DNA of 64,000 nucleotides from Virgibacillus subterraneus. GTDB lineage: Bacteria > Bacillota > Bacilli > Bacillales > Amphibacillaceae. Position numbers and translations under genes: made by a program. This document shows positions 40,599 through 48,614 of the stretch, piece after piece (positions within the stretch are counted from its first letter, which is position 1; each line of letters starts with the position of its first letter). Location of the stretch: NCBI RefSeq assembly GCF_900110695.1, contig NZ_FOEH01000001.1, positions 868,001 to 932,000 on the forward strand, read 5' to 3'. The notes below the pieces were generated by a model, which was not told where the DNA came from, searched no databases, and was given only the letters and a program-made list of their open reading frames with translations.

Positions 40599-42044
40599 AT
40601 GAATGAAGTAAAGACAAATAATTATTTAATGAACATTAACGGTGAATGGGTTGGTGATAGCCTGAGCACGTTAAACGTTATGAACCCAGCAAACAGTGAC
40701 ATTATCGGAACGGTTCCTAATGGTGGTGAAAAAGAAGCCTCACAAGCAATCAGTGCTGCACATGAAGCTTTTCAATCATGGTCAGAGCTTACTGCCTATG
40801 AACGCGCCGGTTATTTGAAAAAATTAAATCAGCTCATGCTGGATAATCTGGAAGAAGTAGCACAAGTAATGACACTTGAAATGGGTAAGCCAATTAACGA
40901 GTCAAGGGGAGAAGTGAAATATGCAGCTTCTTTTATTGAATGGTTTGCTGAGGAAGGTAAGCGGATTTATGGTGAAACAATTCCTTCACATGCGACGAAT
41001 AAACGCCTGCAAGTATGGAAAAAGCCAGTTGGTGTTGTTGCAGCGATAACACCTTGGAATTTTCCGGCTGCAATGTTAACTCGTAAGATGGGTCCGGCAT
41101 TGGCTGCTGGCTGTACGGTTGTAATGAAACCATCAAGTGAAAGTCCATTAACAGCTGTTAAAATAATGGAATTATGTGAGCAGGCTGGATTTCCAAAAGG
41201 TGTTATTAATCTAGTAACAGGTTCATCATCCAAAATTGCTAAGGCGATTATGGATAATGACAAGGTTCGTAAAATTACCTTTACTGGTTCAACCGAGGTT
41301 GGGAAAATTTTAATACGTCAAAGTGCTGATCAAGTGAAGCGATTATCGCTGGAACTCGGCGGTCATGCACCATTAATCGTTTTAGATGATGCTAATGTTG
41401 ATTTGGCGGTTAAAGGTGTAATGGCTTCTAAATTCAGAAATGCTGGTCAAACGTGTATTTGTGCAAATCGAATTTACGTGCAGGCGGGAGTCTATGACGA
41501 GTTTGTAGAGAAGTTTGCGCAACAAGTTGAGAAATTAAAAGTCGGAAATGGTGCCGATGATTTAGTTGATATTGGACCATTAATCAATCAGGCAGGATTG
41601 GATAAGGTTAAGCATCACATGGATGACGCAGTTAAAAAAGGTGCTCATGTTGTTACGGGAGGTAAGTCTATCACAGATGACGGCGGAGTTTTCTACACAC
41701 CAACAGTCGTTAAAGATGTGGACCAATCCATGGTAGTTATGCAGGAGGAAACATTTGGCCCTGTAGCACCTATTCAAAAAATTGCATCAGAAGAGGATGC
41801 CGTAAAATTAGCGAATGATACGCCATATGGGTTAGCCGCTTATGTCTTTACGGACAATGTTGCAAAAGGTCACCGTGTGATTGAACAGCTTAATTTCGGG
41901 ATTGTCGGCTGGAATGACGGGGCGCCTTCAGCAGCACAGGTTCCGTTTGGTGGAATGAAAGAGAGCGGTATCGGCAGAGAAGGCGGGCATGAAGGAATCG
42001 ACGCTTTTGTAGAATCACAGTATGTTTCAATTGGAATGGAATAG
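40599..42044 (+). CDS. doeC: Aspartate-semialdehyde dehydrogenase-like aldehyde dehydrogenase (DoeC role; GabD-like)
   Basis: 481 residues, the length of GabD/DoeC. Catalytic Cys286 in GQTCICANR, catalytic Glu in LELGGHAPL, NAD loop FTGSTEVGK and Asn in TPWNFPAAM are all present. In ectoine catabolism it oxidises aspartate semialdehyde to aspartate; succinate semialdehyde is the alternative. If hydroxyectoine is used, the same enzyme would yield 3-hydroxyaspartate. Cotranscribed with the transaminase. Confidence 0.8.
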   Translation: MNEVKTNNYLMNINGEWVGDSLSTLNVMNPANSDIIGTVPNGGEKEASQAISAAHEAFQSWSELTAYERAGYLKKLNQLMLDNLEEVAQVMTLEMGKPINESRGEVKYAASFIEWFAEEGKRIYGETIPSHATNKRLQVWKKPVGVVAAITPWNFPAAMLTRKMGPALAAGCTVVMKPSSESPLTAVKIMELCEQAGFPKGVINLVTGSSSKIAKAIMDNDKVRKITFTGSTEVGKILIRQSADQVKRLSLELGGHAPLIVLDDANVDLAVKGVMASKFRNAGQTCICANRIYVQAGVYDEFVEKFAQQVEKLKVGNGADDLVDIGPLINQAGLDKVKHHMDDAVKKGAHVVTGGKSITDDGGVFYTPTVVKDVDQSMVVMQEETFGPVAPIQKIASEEDAVKLANDTPYGLAAYVFTDNVAKGHRVIEQLNFGIVGWNDGAPSAAQVPFGGMKESGIGREGGHEGIDAFVESQYVSIGME

Positions 42045-42078
42045 TGGTTGAACAGTTACTTGAAGAGGATGTGATTTT

Positions 42079-42462
42079 TTGAAACAGATGATACAGACGC
42101 TCAATGCTCCACAACCGAGCGGACCATATTCACAAGGCGTTCAATCTGGTAACTTTATTTTTATCTCAGGGCAAGATGGTGTTCATCCAAATGGGGATTC
42201 GGCAGGAAATACAATCGCAGCTCAAGCCGCTGCAAGTTTGGAAAATATTAAAGGTATTCTAGCTGAGAAGAATGCTAGTTTGTCAAACATTGTCCATATG
42301 ACATGTCATTTAGCTAATTTGAATGAGGAAAATGTTCGAGAATTCAACAACGTATATGCATCATATTTTGAAGATGTAGAAATAAAGCCAGCGAGAATTA
42401 CGATTGGCAGTCAAATGTTAGGAGTTAAAGTTGAAATCACTGCTATAGCATCCGTTAATTGA
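42079..42462 (+). CDS. RidA family reactive enamine/imine deaminase
   Basis: 127 residues. RidA proteins hydrolyse 2-aminoacrylate-type enamines released by PLP dehydratases. Typical segments: APQPSGPYSQGVQSG at the N-terminus and IKPARITIGSQMLGVKVEI at the end; the usual C-terminal Arg is in PARITI. TTG 42079 is preferred over ATG 42088 because AGAGGATGTGA is correctly spaced. A terminator follows. It would suit the EutB-type dehydratase encoded 1.5 kb downstream. Confidence 0.88.
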   Translation: MKQMIQTLNAPQPSGPYSQGVQSGNFIFISGQDGVHPNGDSAGNTIAAQAAASLENIKGILAEKNASLSNIVHMTCHLANLNEENVREFNNVYASYFEDVEIKPARITIGSQMLGVKVEITAIASVN

Positions 42463-42470
42463 TCTTGATG

Positions 42471-42506
42471 GAGGGAGTTGCTTAAAATTGACTCCCTTCT
42501 TTTTTA
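42471..42506 (+). terminator. Intrinsic terminator after ridA
   Basis: GAGGGAGT pairs with ACTCCCTTC, followed by TTTTTT. It ends the gntR-doeD-doeC-ridA unit. Confidence 0.8.
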
Positions 42507-42623
42507 GCAGTTAATGAAGAATAAATACAGCCGCCATAGGGCGTGCACGCCACATTATAAGGGGGGGAGAAAGCAAAACACGCTTTCATGAGAATCCCTT
42601 TAACCGAATGCCACGTTTTCTAA
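42507..42623 (+). repeat. Dispersed intergenic repeat, copy E (long subtype)
   Basis: GCAGTTAATGAAGAATAA, a divergent middle with AGAAAGCAAAACACGCTTTC, ending GAATGCCACGTTTTCTAA. It directly abuts the GGGGGG ribosome binding site of the next gene. Confidence 0.7.
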
Positions 42624-42639
42624 AAGGGGGGATGTGAAG

Positions 42640-43827
42640 GTGTTAAAAAAAGCACAAAACATGGCTAATCAGTTATCCAAGTGGCGCCGCAAGCTTCACA
42701 CTATTCCGGAATTAAGCTTTCAGGAAGTGGAAACATCAAAGTTTGTTGCTTCGGTTTTAGAAAAAATCCCAGGTATGCAGGTAGAAGCTGAAATAGGGTG
42801 TCCAACAGCAGTCGTTGGTACACTCTCGTCAGGATCTGGTCCAACAATAGCGGTTCGAGCGGATATGGATGCATTGCCAATTCATGAAGAAACGAATCAT
42901 TATTTTAAGTCCCTTAATGAAGGTGTGATGCATGCTTGCGGACATGATGCACATATGGCGATTGGCTTAGGGGTTGCTAGTTTATTAGGAGAGAGCTTTC
43001 AAAATGGCGGGTTAAAAGGAACTGTGAAATTTTTATTTCAGCCTGCTGAAGAAAAGGCCGATGTCCACGGATCGACCGGTGCGCCATATATGATTAAAGC
43101 AGGGGTACTAGAGGGTGTTGATCGTGTTATAGCGCTTCATATGAGTCCTGATAATCAGCTTGGGGAGGTAAAGGTACACGATGGCTATAGCATGGCTAAC
43201 GTAGATTTGTTTGATGCTACTGTTTTTGGCACTGGTGGTCACGGCGCATACCCACATTTGGGAACTGATCCAGTATGGATGCTTGGTCCTGTCCTGCAAG
43301 CTATGCACGGAATTGTGTCGCGTCGGATCTCTCCTCTTGATTCAGCAGTAATCAGTGTTGGCAGTATCCAAAGCGGTGTGGCCGGAAATGTTATCCCATC
43401 TGAAGTACAAATCAAAGGAACAATTCGGAGTTATGATCCTAATGTCCGAGAGTTATTACATGCTGAATTGGAAAAGTCCCTTTCATTAGTAAGGGTTTTT
43501 GACGGTGATTATGAATTGACGATAACTCCTGAAGACCCTTCACTAAAGAATAATCCAGCAGTTAATCAGCTCTTTCGAGAGGTTATTAGGGATATTCATC
43601 CGGAGTTTAAGGTGCTCGACACACCATTCGGCTTAGGGGGAGAAGACTTTGCACATATGACGCAGGTTGTACCCGGTGCGATGTTCTTTCTGGGTTGTGC
43701 AGTTGGTGATGGAAAAACCCGAGAACTGCATACACCGAATTTTGATATAAATGAAAAGGTTCTTCCTGTTGGCGTATCTATTTTGGGGGAAACAGTGAAA
43801 CGTTTTTTGGCAGTTAAGAAAGTATAA
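42640..43827 (+). CDS. M20 family amidohydrolase, probable N-acetyl-diaminobutyrate deacetylase (DoeB role)
   Basis: About 395 residues. M20/HipO-type zinc hydrolase: RADMDALPIHEETN, GVMHACGHDAHMA (metal ligands), FQPAEE (catalytic Glu region) and GGEDFAHMTQ. Classical DoeB/EutE is a different fold (AstE/AspA family); M20 enzymes are reported to fill the step in some ectoine users, and no AstE-type gene is seen here. GTG 42640 has the best spacing from AAGGGGGG; GTG 42634 is possible. The last codons and stop (VKKV then TAA) lie inside dispersed repeat copy F, so the C-terminus is repeat-derived. Confidence 0.75.
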   Translation: MLKKAQNMANQLSKWRRKLHTIPELSFQEVETSKFVASVLEKIPGMQVEAEIGCPTAVVGTLSSGSGPTIAVRADMDALPIHEETNHYFKSLNEGVMHACGHDAHMAIGLGVASLLGESFQNGGLKGTVKFLFQPAEEKADVHGSTGAPYMIKAGVLEGVDRVIALHMSPDNQLGEVKVHDGYSMANVDLFDATVFGTGGHGAYPHLGTDPVWMLGPVLQAMHGIVSRRISPLDSAVISVGSIQSGVAGNVIPSEVQIKGTIRSYDPNVRELLHAELEKSLSLVRVFDGDYELTITPEDPSLKNNPAVNQLFREVIRDIHPEFKVLDTPFGLGGEDFAHMTQVVPGAMFFLGCAVGDGKTRELHTPNFDINEKVLPVGVSILGETVKRFLAVKKV

Positions 43828-43899
43828 CTACTTTCTTACTGCATAAGTGCAACTAAGGCTTATCTATATTAGAGCTTGGCGATAAGCCAAGTTTTCTAA
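43809..43899 (+). repeat. Dispersed intergenic repeat, copy F, overlapping a gene end
   Basis: Canonical short copy: GGCAGTTAAGAAAGTATAAC, TTTCTTACTGCATAAGTGCA, ACTAAGGCTTATCTATATTA, GCTTGGCGATAAGCCAAGTT then TTCTAA. Its first 19 bases encode the C-terminus and stop of the M20 gene. Confidence 0.85.
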
Positions 43900-43992
43900 A
43901 ATAAGGAATAGGTGAATCTTGGTGGAAATCGGGAGGCAGTCGCTCGAAGTCAGTTATCTTATGTGTACTTTAGTCCAAAAAGGGGGGATAGA

Positions 43993-44982
43993 ATGGCTGG
44001 AAAATCTGTTGTGCTACGTGATGTCTGGAAAGCGAAGAAGCGGATTTCTTCCGTTGTTAAGAAATCCCCGCTGATTTATTCCCCTGTATTATCGGAATTT
44101 GCAGGTACGTCGGTTCATTTAAAATTGGAAAACTTAAATGTAAGCGATTCATTTAAAATCAGGGGAGCAACAAATAAGATTTTGAGTCTAACGCCTGAGA
44201 AACAGGAACGTGGTATCACAACGTTCTCGACAGGGAATTTTGGGATGAGTGTAGCTTATGTAGCAAAAAAACTGGGAATTAATGCTACGATTTGTATTTC
44301 GAAACGAGTTCCAAATGGGAAGGTTAATACTCTAAAGCGTTCAGGGGCTGAGATAGAAATATATGGTGAGTCACAGGATGATGCGGAAAGACGCAGTTAC
44401 CAGCTGGAACGAGAACAAGGTCTGACTGTCATTCATCCATTTGATGACCCTTATATTATTTCTGGGCAAGGAACGATTGGTTTGGAATTATTAGAGGATT
44501 TGCCTGAGGTTGATACAGTGATTGGCGGGCTATCTGGTGGTGGTCTGCACTCCGGATTAGGAGTAGCATTGAAATCAACTGATCCGGATATTCAGGTGAT
44601 AGGAGCATCAACAGAGCACGGTGCGACAATGTATGAGAGTATTCAAGCTGGAAAGCCTATCATCGTGGAAGAACAGAACACATTAGCTGATAGTTTGCTA
44701 GGAGGAATTGGTCTCAACAATAGTTACACGTTTGATATGGTTCAGCAGTATGTCGATGAAATTATTTTGCTGAATGAAGATGAAATTGCTGAGGGAATGG
44801 GATTTATGCTGGATAATCACCGGATGATTATCGAAGGTGCAGCTGCTTCCGGAATCGGCGCAATTTTGAATAACAGAATACAGCTTGGCAGCGAGGTTGT
44901 AGTTGTTATTAGTGGCTGCAGTGTCGAAACATCCGTCATATTGGATATAGCAAACAAATATAATTCGACAATTCCAGAGTGA
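43993..44982 (+). CDS. eutB: EutB-type PLP dehydratase (ectoine/hydroxyectoine utilisation)
   Basis: 329 residues from ATG 43993, after AGGGGGGATAGA; a longer in-frame reading upstream lacks such a site. Fold type II PLP enzyme of the serine/threonine dehydratase group, PLP Lys55 in SDSFKIRGATN. It fits EutB better than IlvA: FSTGNFGMSVAYV, QGTIGLELLEDLP, ASTEHGATMYESIQAGKP and NTLADSLLGGIGLNNSYTF. EutB is found in hydroxyectoine-degrading clusters; a 3-hydroxy-amino-acid dehydratase activity, such as on 3-hydroxyaspartate, is plausible. No ACT domain. EutA is not seen here and the only EutC-family (OCD) gene is at 5546. Confidence 0.85.
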   Translation: MAGKSVVLRDVWKAKKRISSVVKKSPLIYSPVLSEFAGTSVHLKLENLNVSDSFKIRGATNKILSLTPEKQERGITTFSTGNFGMSVAYVAKKLGINATICISKRVPNGKVNTLKRSGAEIEIYGESQDDAERRSYQLEREQGLTVIHPFDDPYIISGQGTIGLELLEDLPEVDTVIGGLSGGGLHSGLGVALKSTDPDIQVIGASTEHGATMYESIQAGKPIIVEEQNTLADSLLGGIGLNNSYTFDMVQQYVDEIILLNEDEIAEGMGFMLDNHRMIIEGAAASGIGAILNNRIQLGSEVVVVISGCSVETSVILDIANKYNSTIPE

Positions 44983-45001
44983 AAAGGTAAAGGAGGTTTT
45001 T

Positions 45002-45835
45002 GTGTTGAATAAAATGCTTTTCAATGACCGGATTATGGATAGGAAAAACCTGGTCGATATAGAGGATCGCGGCTATCAATTCGGAGATGGAATCTATGAA
45101 GTTATCGGTGTCTATGATGGTAAACCGCTGATGCTTGATGAACATTTGGAACGGCTGGAAAGAAGTGCAAAAGAAATTAAGTTAAACATGTCTAGTTCAA
45201 TTGGAAATTTGAAAACCAAGCTCGAAGAATTAGTATCGGCGAATAGCTTGAACGAAGGCATTATTTATATGCAGGTTTCAAGAGGGGCTGCCGCAAGATG
45301 GCATGAATTTCCGAACGCAGATACTTCAACCGTAACTGTGGCTTATACTAGGGCTGAGGATCGAGCGAATAACGTGGAAGATCAGGGTGCAACAGCAGTT
45401 TTGACGGAAGACATTCGCTGGTTAAGGTGTGATATCAAGACACTTAATCTACTTCCGAATGTGTTGGCTAAACAAGAGGCTGTTGAGCATGGTGCAATTG
45501 AAGCTATCCTTCATCGTGGTGAGATCGTTACGGAGGCGAGTGCTTCGAATGTATTTATGGTGAAAGATGGTGAATTGTACACACATCCAGCTGACAACTA
45601 TATTTTAAATGGGATTACCAGGAGAAAGATAATTCAATTGTGTGAGGCGTTAAATTTAAAAGTAAATGAACAGACGTACACAGTCGATGAATTACTGAAT
45701 GCAGATGAAGTATTTATTTCAGCTACCAAGTTGGATGTTGTGCCGATCCTGAAAGTTGATGATCACACAATAGGTAATGGGGAACCTGGGGAAATCACAA
45801 AACAAATAGTGAAGGAGTTTCGCTCGCTTTACTAG
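45002..45835 (+). CDS. dat: D-amino-acid transaminase-like class IV aminotransferase
   Basis: 277 residues. Fold type IV PLP enzyme: EDRGYQFGDGIYEVIGVYDG near the N-terminus, PLP Lys146 in CDIKTLNLLPN and EGEIVTEASASN-like HRGEIVTEASASNVF. These match bacillus D-amino-acid transaminase. GTG 45002 or TTG 45005 follows AAAGGAGG. It is 19 bases after eutB and 25 before the alanine racemase paralogue, so the three are surely one unit. In this setting it may move the amino group of a D-configured intermediate rather than serve cell-wall D-Glu synthesis. Confidence 0.85.
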   Translation: MLNKMLFNDRIMDRKNLVDIEDRGYQFGDGIYEVIGVYDGKPLMLDEHLERLERSAKEIKLNMSSSIGNLKTKLEELVSANSLNEGIIYMQVSRGAAARWHEFPNADTSTVTVAYTRAEDRANNVEDQGATAVLTEDIRWLRCDIKTLNLLPNVLAKQEAVEHGAIEAILHRGEIVTEASASNVFMVKDGELYTHPADNYILNGITRRKIIQLCEALNLKVNEQTYTVDELLNADEVFISATKLDVVPILKVDDHTIGNGEPGEITKQIVKEFRSLY

Positions 45836-45860
45836 AGGATTTTAGGGGAGGGACTGAACT

Positions 45861-46994
45861 GTGTCGTATTCAATAACAATGACGTCTGGAAGTCCAACAA
45901 TAGCGGAAGTGAATTTGGCAGCTTTCAACGAAAATGTAAGGACACTAAAAAAAGCAGTTGGAAACAGCATGCTTATGGCCGTGATAAAAACAAATGGATA
46001 TGGACACGGTTCTGTTCCAATCGGACGTGAAGCTGTTAAAGCAGGGGCAGACCGGCTTGGTGTCACAACTGTTGAGGAAGGAGCATTGCTCCGGGAAAGC
46101 GGCATATCTGTACCTATTCATCTGTTAGGTTCCATTATGCCTGAACAAGCAGCGGATGCTGTTTATTATGGATTAACAGCATCTGTTTCTTCAATAAAAC
46201 TGGCACATGCAATTAGCGATGAGGCAACAAGGGAAGGAAAAACAATACCAGTACATTTAAAAATAGATACTGGACTTCACAGGTTTGGGATTTCCCCAGG
46301 TGAAGCTAGCAATTTCTGCAAGTCGTGTTACAACCTTCCTGGATTGCAGTGGGAAGGTATATACACCCATTTTTCCAGTGCCGATGAAGGGGATTGGGAA
46401 ACAACTGAGCAGCAATATAAATTATTTATCGACACAGTATCTAAGCTACATGACTTGGGATTTAATTTTCTGATTCGCCATGTTGGTGCTTCGACTGTTG
46501 CTATCGAAAGAAAGGATATGCATTTGGATATGGTTAGGTCCGGCATTGCTTTATTTGGATATCCGCCTGAACTTCATCAACGTGATTTAATTTCGCTAAA
46601 ACCAGTTATGCAATTGAAATCCAAAATTTTGCATGTTCGGGAGTTGCCGCCAAACACTCCAATTGGCTATGGTGGCTGCTATGTCACTACCACTGCTGAA
46701 AAGATTGCTATCGTACCTGTTGGGCATGGTGATGGTTATCAGCGAGCCTTATCTAATAAGGGTGAAATGCTTGTTAGGGGACATCGAGCCAAGATTGTTG
46801 GAACGATTTCCCTAGACCAAACGGTTATAGACGTCACGAACGTACCGGATGTTTGCGAAGGGGACGAAGTTGTTATGATGGGCGGTCAGGGAAAGGAGGA
46901 AATTCTAGCACGTGAAATAGCAGGATGGATGGACAGCATCGTGGATGAAGTTTTGTCGAGTTTAATGGAAAGAATTCGGCGAGTATATGTTTAA
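45861..46994 (+). CDS. Alanine racemase paralogue with altered active-site motifs
   Basis: 377 residues, fold type III. PLP Lys43 lies in AVIKTNGYGHG, where most racemases read VVKANAYGHG. The catalytic Tyr is kept (IGYGG, Tyr270). The usual VGYADG is VGHGDG (His289) and the usual CMDQ is SLDQ. In Geobacillus alanine racemase these positions line the substrate entry and hold the substrate carboxylate, so a different amino acid is possible. GTG 45861 after GGGAGGGA. It ends the eutB-dat unit, 45 bases before an NhaC-family gene. Confidence 0.82.
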   Translation: MSYSITMTSGSPTIAEVNLAAFNENVRTLKKAVGNSMLMAVIKTNGYGHGSVPIGREAVKAGADRLGVTTVEEGALLRESGISVPIHLLGSIMPEQAADAVYYGLTASVSSIKLAHAISDEATREGKTIPVHLKIDTGLHRFGISPGEASNFCKSCYNLPGLQWEGIYTHFSSADEGDWETTEQQYKLFIDTVSKLHDLGFNFLIRHVGASTVAIERKDMHLDMVRSGIALFGYPPELHQRDLISLKPVMQLKSKILHVRELPPNTPIGYGGCYVTTTAEKIAIVPVGHGDGYQRALSNKGEMLVRGHRAKIVGTISLDQTVIDVTNVPDVCEGDEVVMMGGQGKEEILAREIAGWMDSIVDEVLSSLMERIRRVYV

Positions 46995-47039
46995 TAGACT
47001 TTATTTGCAATATTACTAATAAGAAAAGGGGAAAACACT

Positions 47040-48590
47040 ATGGACTTTTTATCTGTTGTCCCACCGATTGTTGCGGTGGTACTTGCAATTTTAACGAAAC
47101 GTGTCTTGTTTTCATTGTTTATTTGTATTTTGGTAGGTGGTTTAATTGCTGCGGGAGGAAACCCATTTGGTGCAGTAGGGGAAACCTTTACATGGATGAA
47201 GGATGTTATGACTGATCCTTGGAACGCACGATTTCTCGTTATGACGGCGTTACTTGGGACAGGTGCTGCCTTTATGTTCAAGACAGGCGGTTCAGATGGT
47301 CTGATACGATTATTGGAAAAGAAATTAACTACTAGAAAAAGAGTTCAATTTTTACCTTACCTTTTAGGAATGCTCATCTTTTTTAACGATTACGTGAACT
47401 CTGTCATTGTTGGAAATGCTTCAAAAGATATTACCGCTAAACATAAGGTATCGAGGGAAAAGTTATCTTACATACTAGACTCGACAGCTGCTCCGATAGC
47501 GACAATAGGACCAGTTTCCGACTGGATTGGCTTCCAGGTATCTTTGATTGCCGCAGCCTTTGCAAGCCTTAGCATTGTAGGTGCAGAACCTTACTTCGCA
47601 TTTTTACAATCAATTCCGTGGAACTTTTATGCAATACTATGTCTGTTAGCCGTTCCGATGATCATTGCCGGTAAGGATTTTGGTCCAATGGCAAAAGCCG
47701 AACACCGAGCACAGACAACTGGCAAATTAATACCTGATGGATCAACACCCTTATCTTCTGTTGATCAGGATCTAGGTGAACCACATAAGAAAGAAGGTAG
47801 TGTCTGGAATTTCATTCTTCCACTTGTAACACTTATTTCAGTAAGTATTTGGGGATTATGGTATTCAGGTGGTGGTGCTACAGGGATTTCGATTATGGAT
47901 GCACTTGCAGCTACTGATGTTTCCGTTGCTTTAACATGGGGCGCATTTGCGATGACGACGGTCGGCATTATTCTGGCACTTATCCAGGGTATGAGCCTGA
48001 AAAAGTGTGAAGAAACATTGCTTGGTGGTATTCGAACAATGCTTCCTGCACTAGTAATTATCATATTGGCCTGGTCCATTGGAACAGTCACATCGGTCCT
48101 TGGCACAGCGGAATTCGTTGTTAGTGCAACAGAAGGGTGGATGACCGCAGCCCTAGTCCCATTTCTTGTATTTGCGATAGGTATGTTTATCTCATTTGCA
48201 ACCGGTACATCATGGGGCACAATGTCAATACTGACTCCAATTGCAATTCCAATGGCATATACCTTTGGTGGCATGGATTTAGTTCATATTGTAATTGGTG
48301 CTGTTTTTGCCGGGGCAATTTTTGGAGATCATGTTTCGCCAATTTCAGATACGACTGTTATGGCCTCCATATTCGCTGAGTCCGATCATATCGCCCATGT
48401 TAACACGCAGATTCCATATGCTATGGTACCAGCGGGAATTGCGGGCGTTTTATATTTGTCGTACACCTTAATTGGAAGCAGTATTGTACTGTTGATTGTG
48501 GGTATCATCGCTCAGTTCTTCCTGCTTCGTTATTTGGGTAATCGGAATGAGAAGAAGTTTATAGAAGATGAAAAGAGGATTGGAGCGTAA
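47040..48590 (+). CDS. NhaC-family Na+/H+ antiporter or Na+-linked solute exchanger
   Basis: 516 residues, about 12 hydrophobic segments. Family segments are FFNDYVNSVIVGNAS, DSTAAPIATIGPVSDW, SFATGTSWGTMSILTP and IFGDHVSPISDTTVMAS. Relatives include NhaC and MleN (Na+-lactate/malate-H+ antiporter), so it may exchange an organic acid made in this pathway instead of acting only in Na+ homeostasis. AAAAGGGG precedes the ATG. It continues the eutB-dat-alr series. Confidence 0.85.
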   Translation: MDFLSVVPPIVAVVLAILTKRVLFSLFICILVGGLIAAGGNPFGAVGETFTWMKDVMTDPWNARFLVMTALLGTGAAFMFKTGGSDGLIRLLEKKLTTRKRVQFLPYLLGMLIFFNDYVNSVIVGNASKDITAKHKVSREKLSYILDSTAAPIATIGPVSDWIGFQVSLIAAAFASLSIVGAEPYFAFLQSIPWNFYAILCLLAVPMIIAGKDFGPMAKAEHRAQTTGKLIPDGSTPLSSVDQDLGEPHKKEGSVWNFILPLVTLISVSIWGLWYSGGGATGISIMDALAATDVSVALTWGAFAMTTVGIILALIQGMSLKKCEETLLGGIRTMLPALVIIILAWSIGTVTSVLGTAEFVVSATEGWMTAALVPFLVFAIGMFISFATGTSWGTMSILTPIAIPMAYTFGGMDLVHIVIGAVFAGAIFGDHVSPISDTTVMASIFAESDHIAHVNTQIPYAMVPAGIAGVLYLSYTLIGSSIVLLIVGIIAQFFLLRYLGNRNEKKFIEDEKRIGA

Positions 48591-48614
48591 TTTTAGTTAC
48601 AGAAAGGAGCTACT

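Noticed and set aside
39210-42044. GABA shunt operon gabT-gabD as the primary call
   Set aside because: Sequence alone would allow it, but the 15-bp operator shared with doeA and the EutB/M20 neighbours favour the diaminobutyrate/aspartate-semialdehyde roles. Kept as an alternative.
43912-43992. Longer EutB start at 43912
   Set aside because: The added 27 residues match no family sequence and begin right after repeat copy F; ATG 43993 has an AGGGGGG site and gives the family start.
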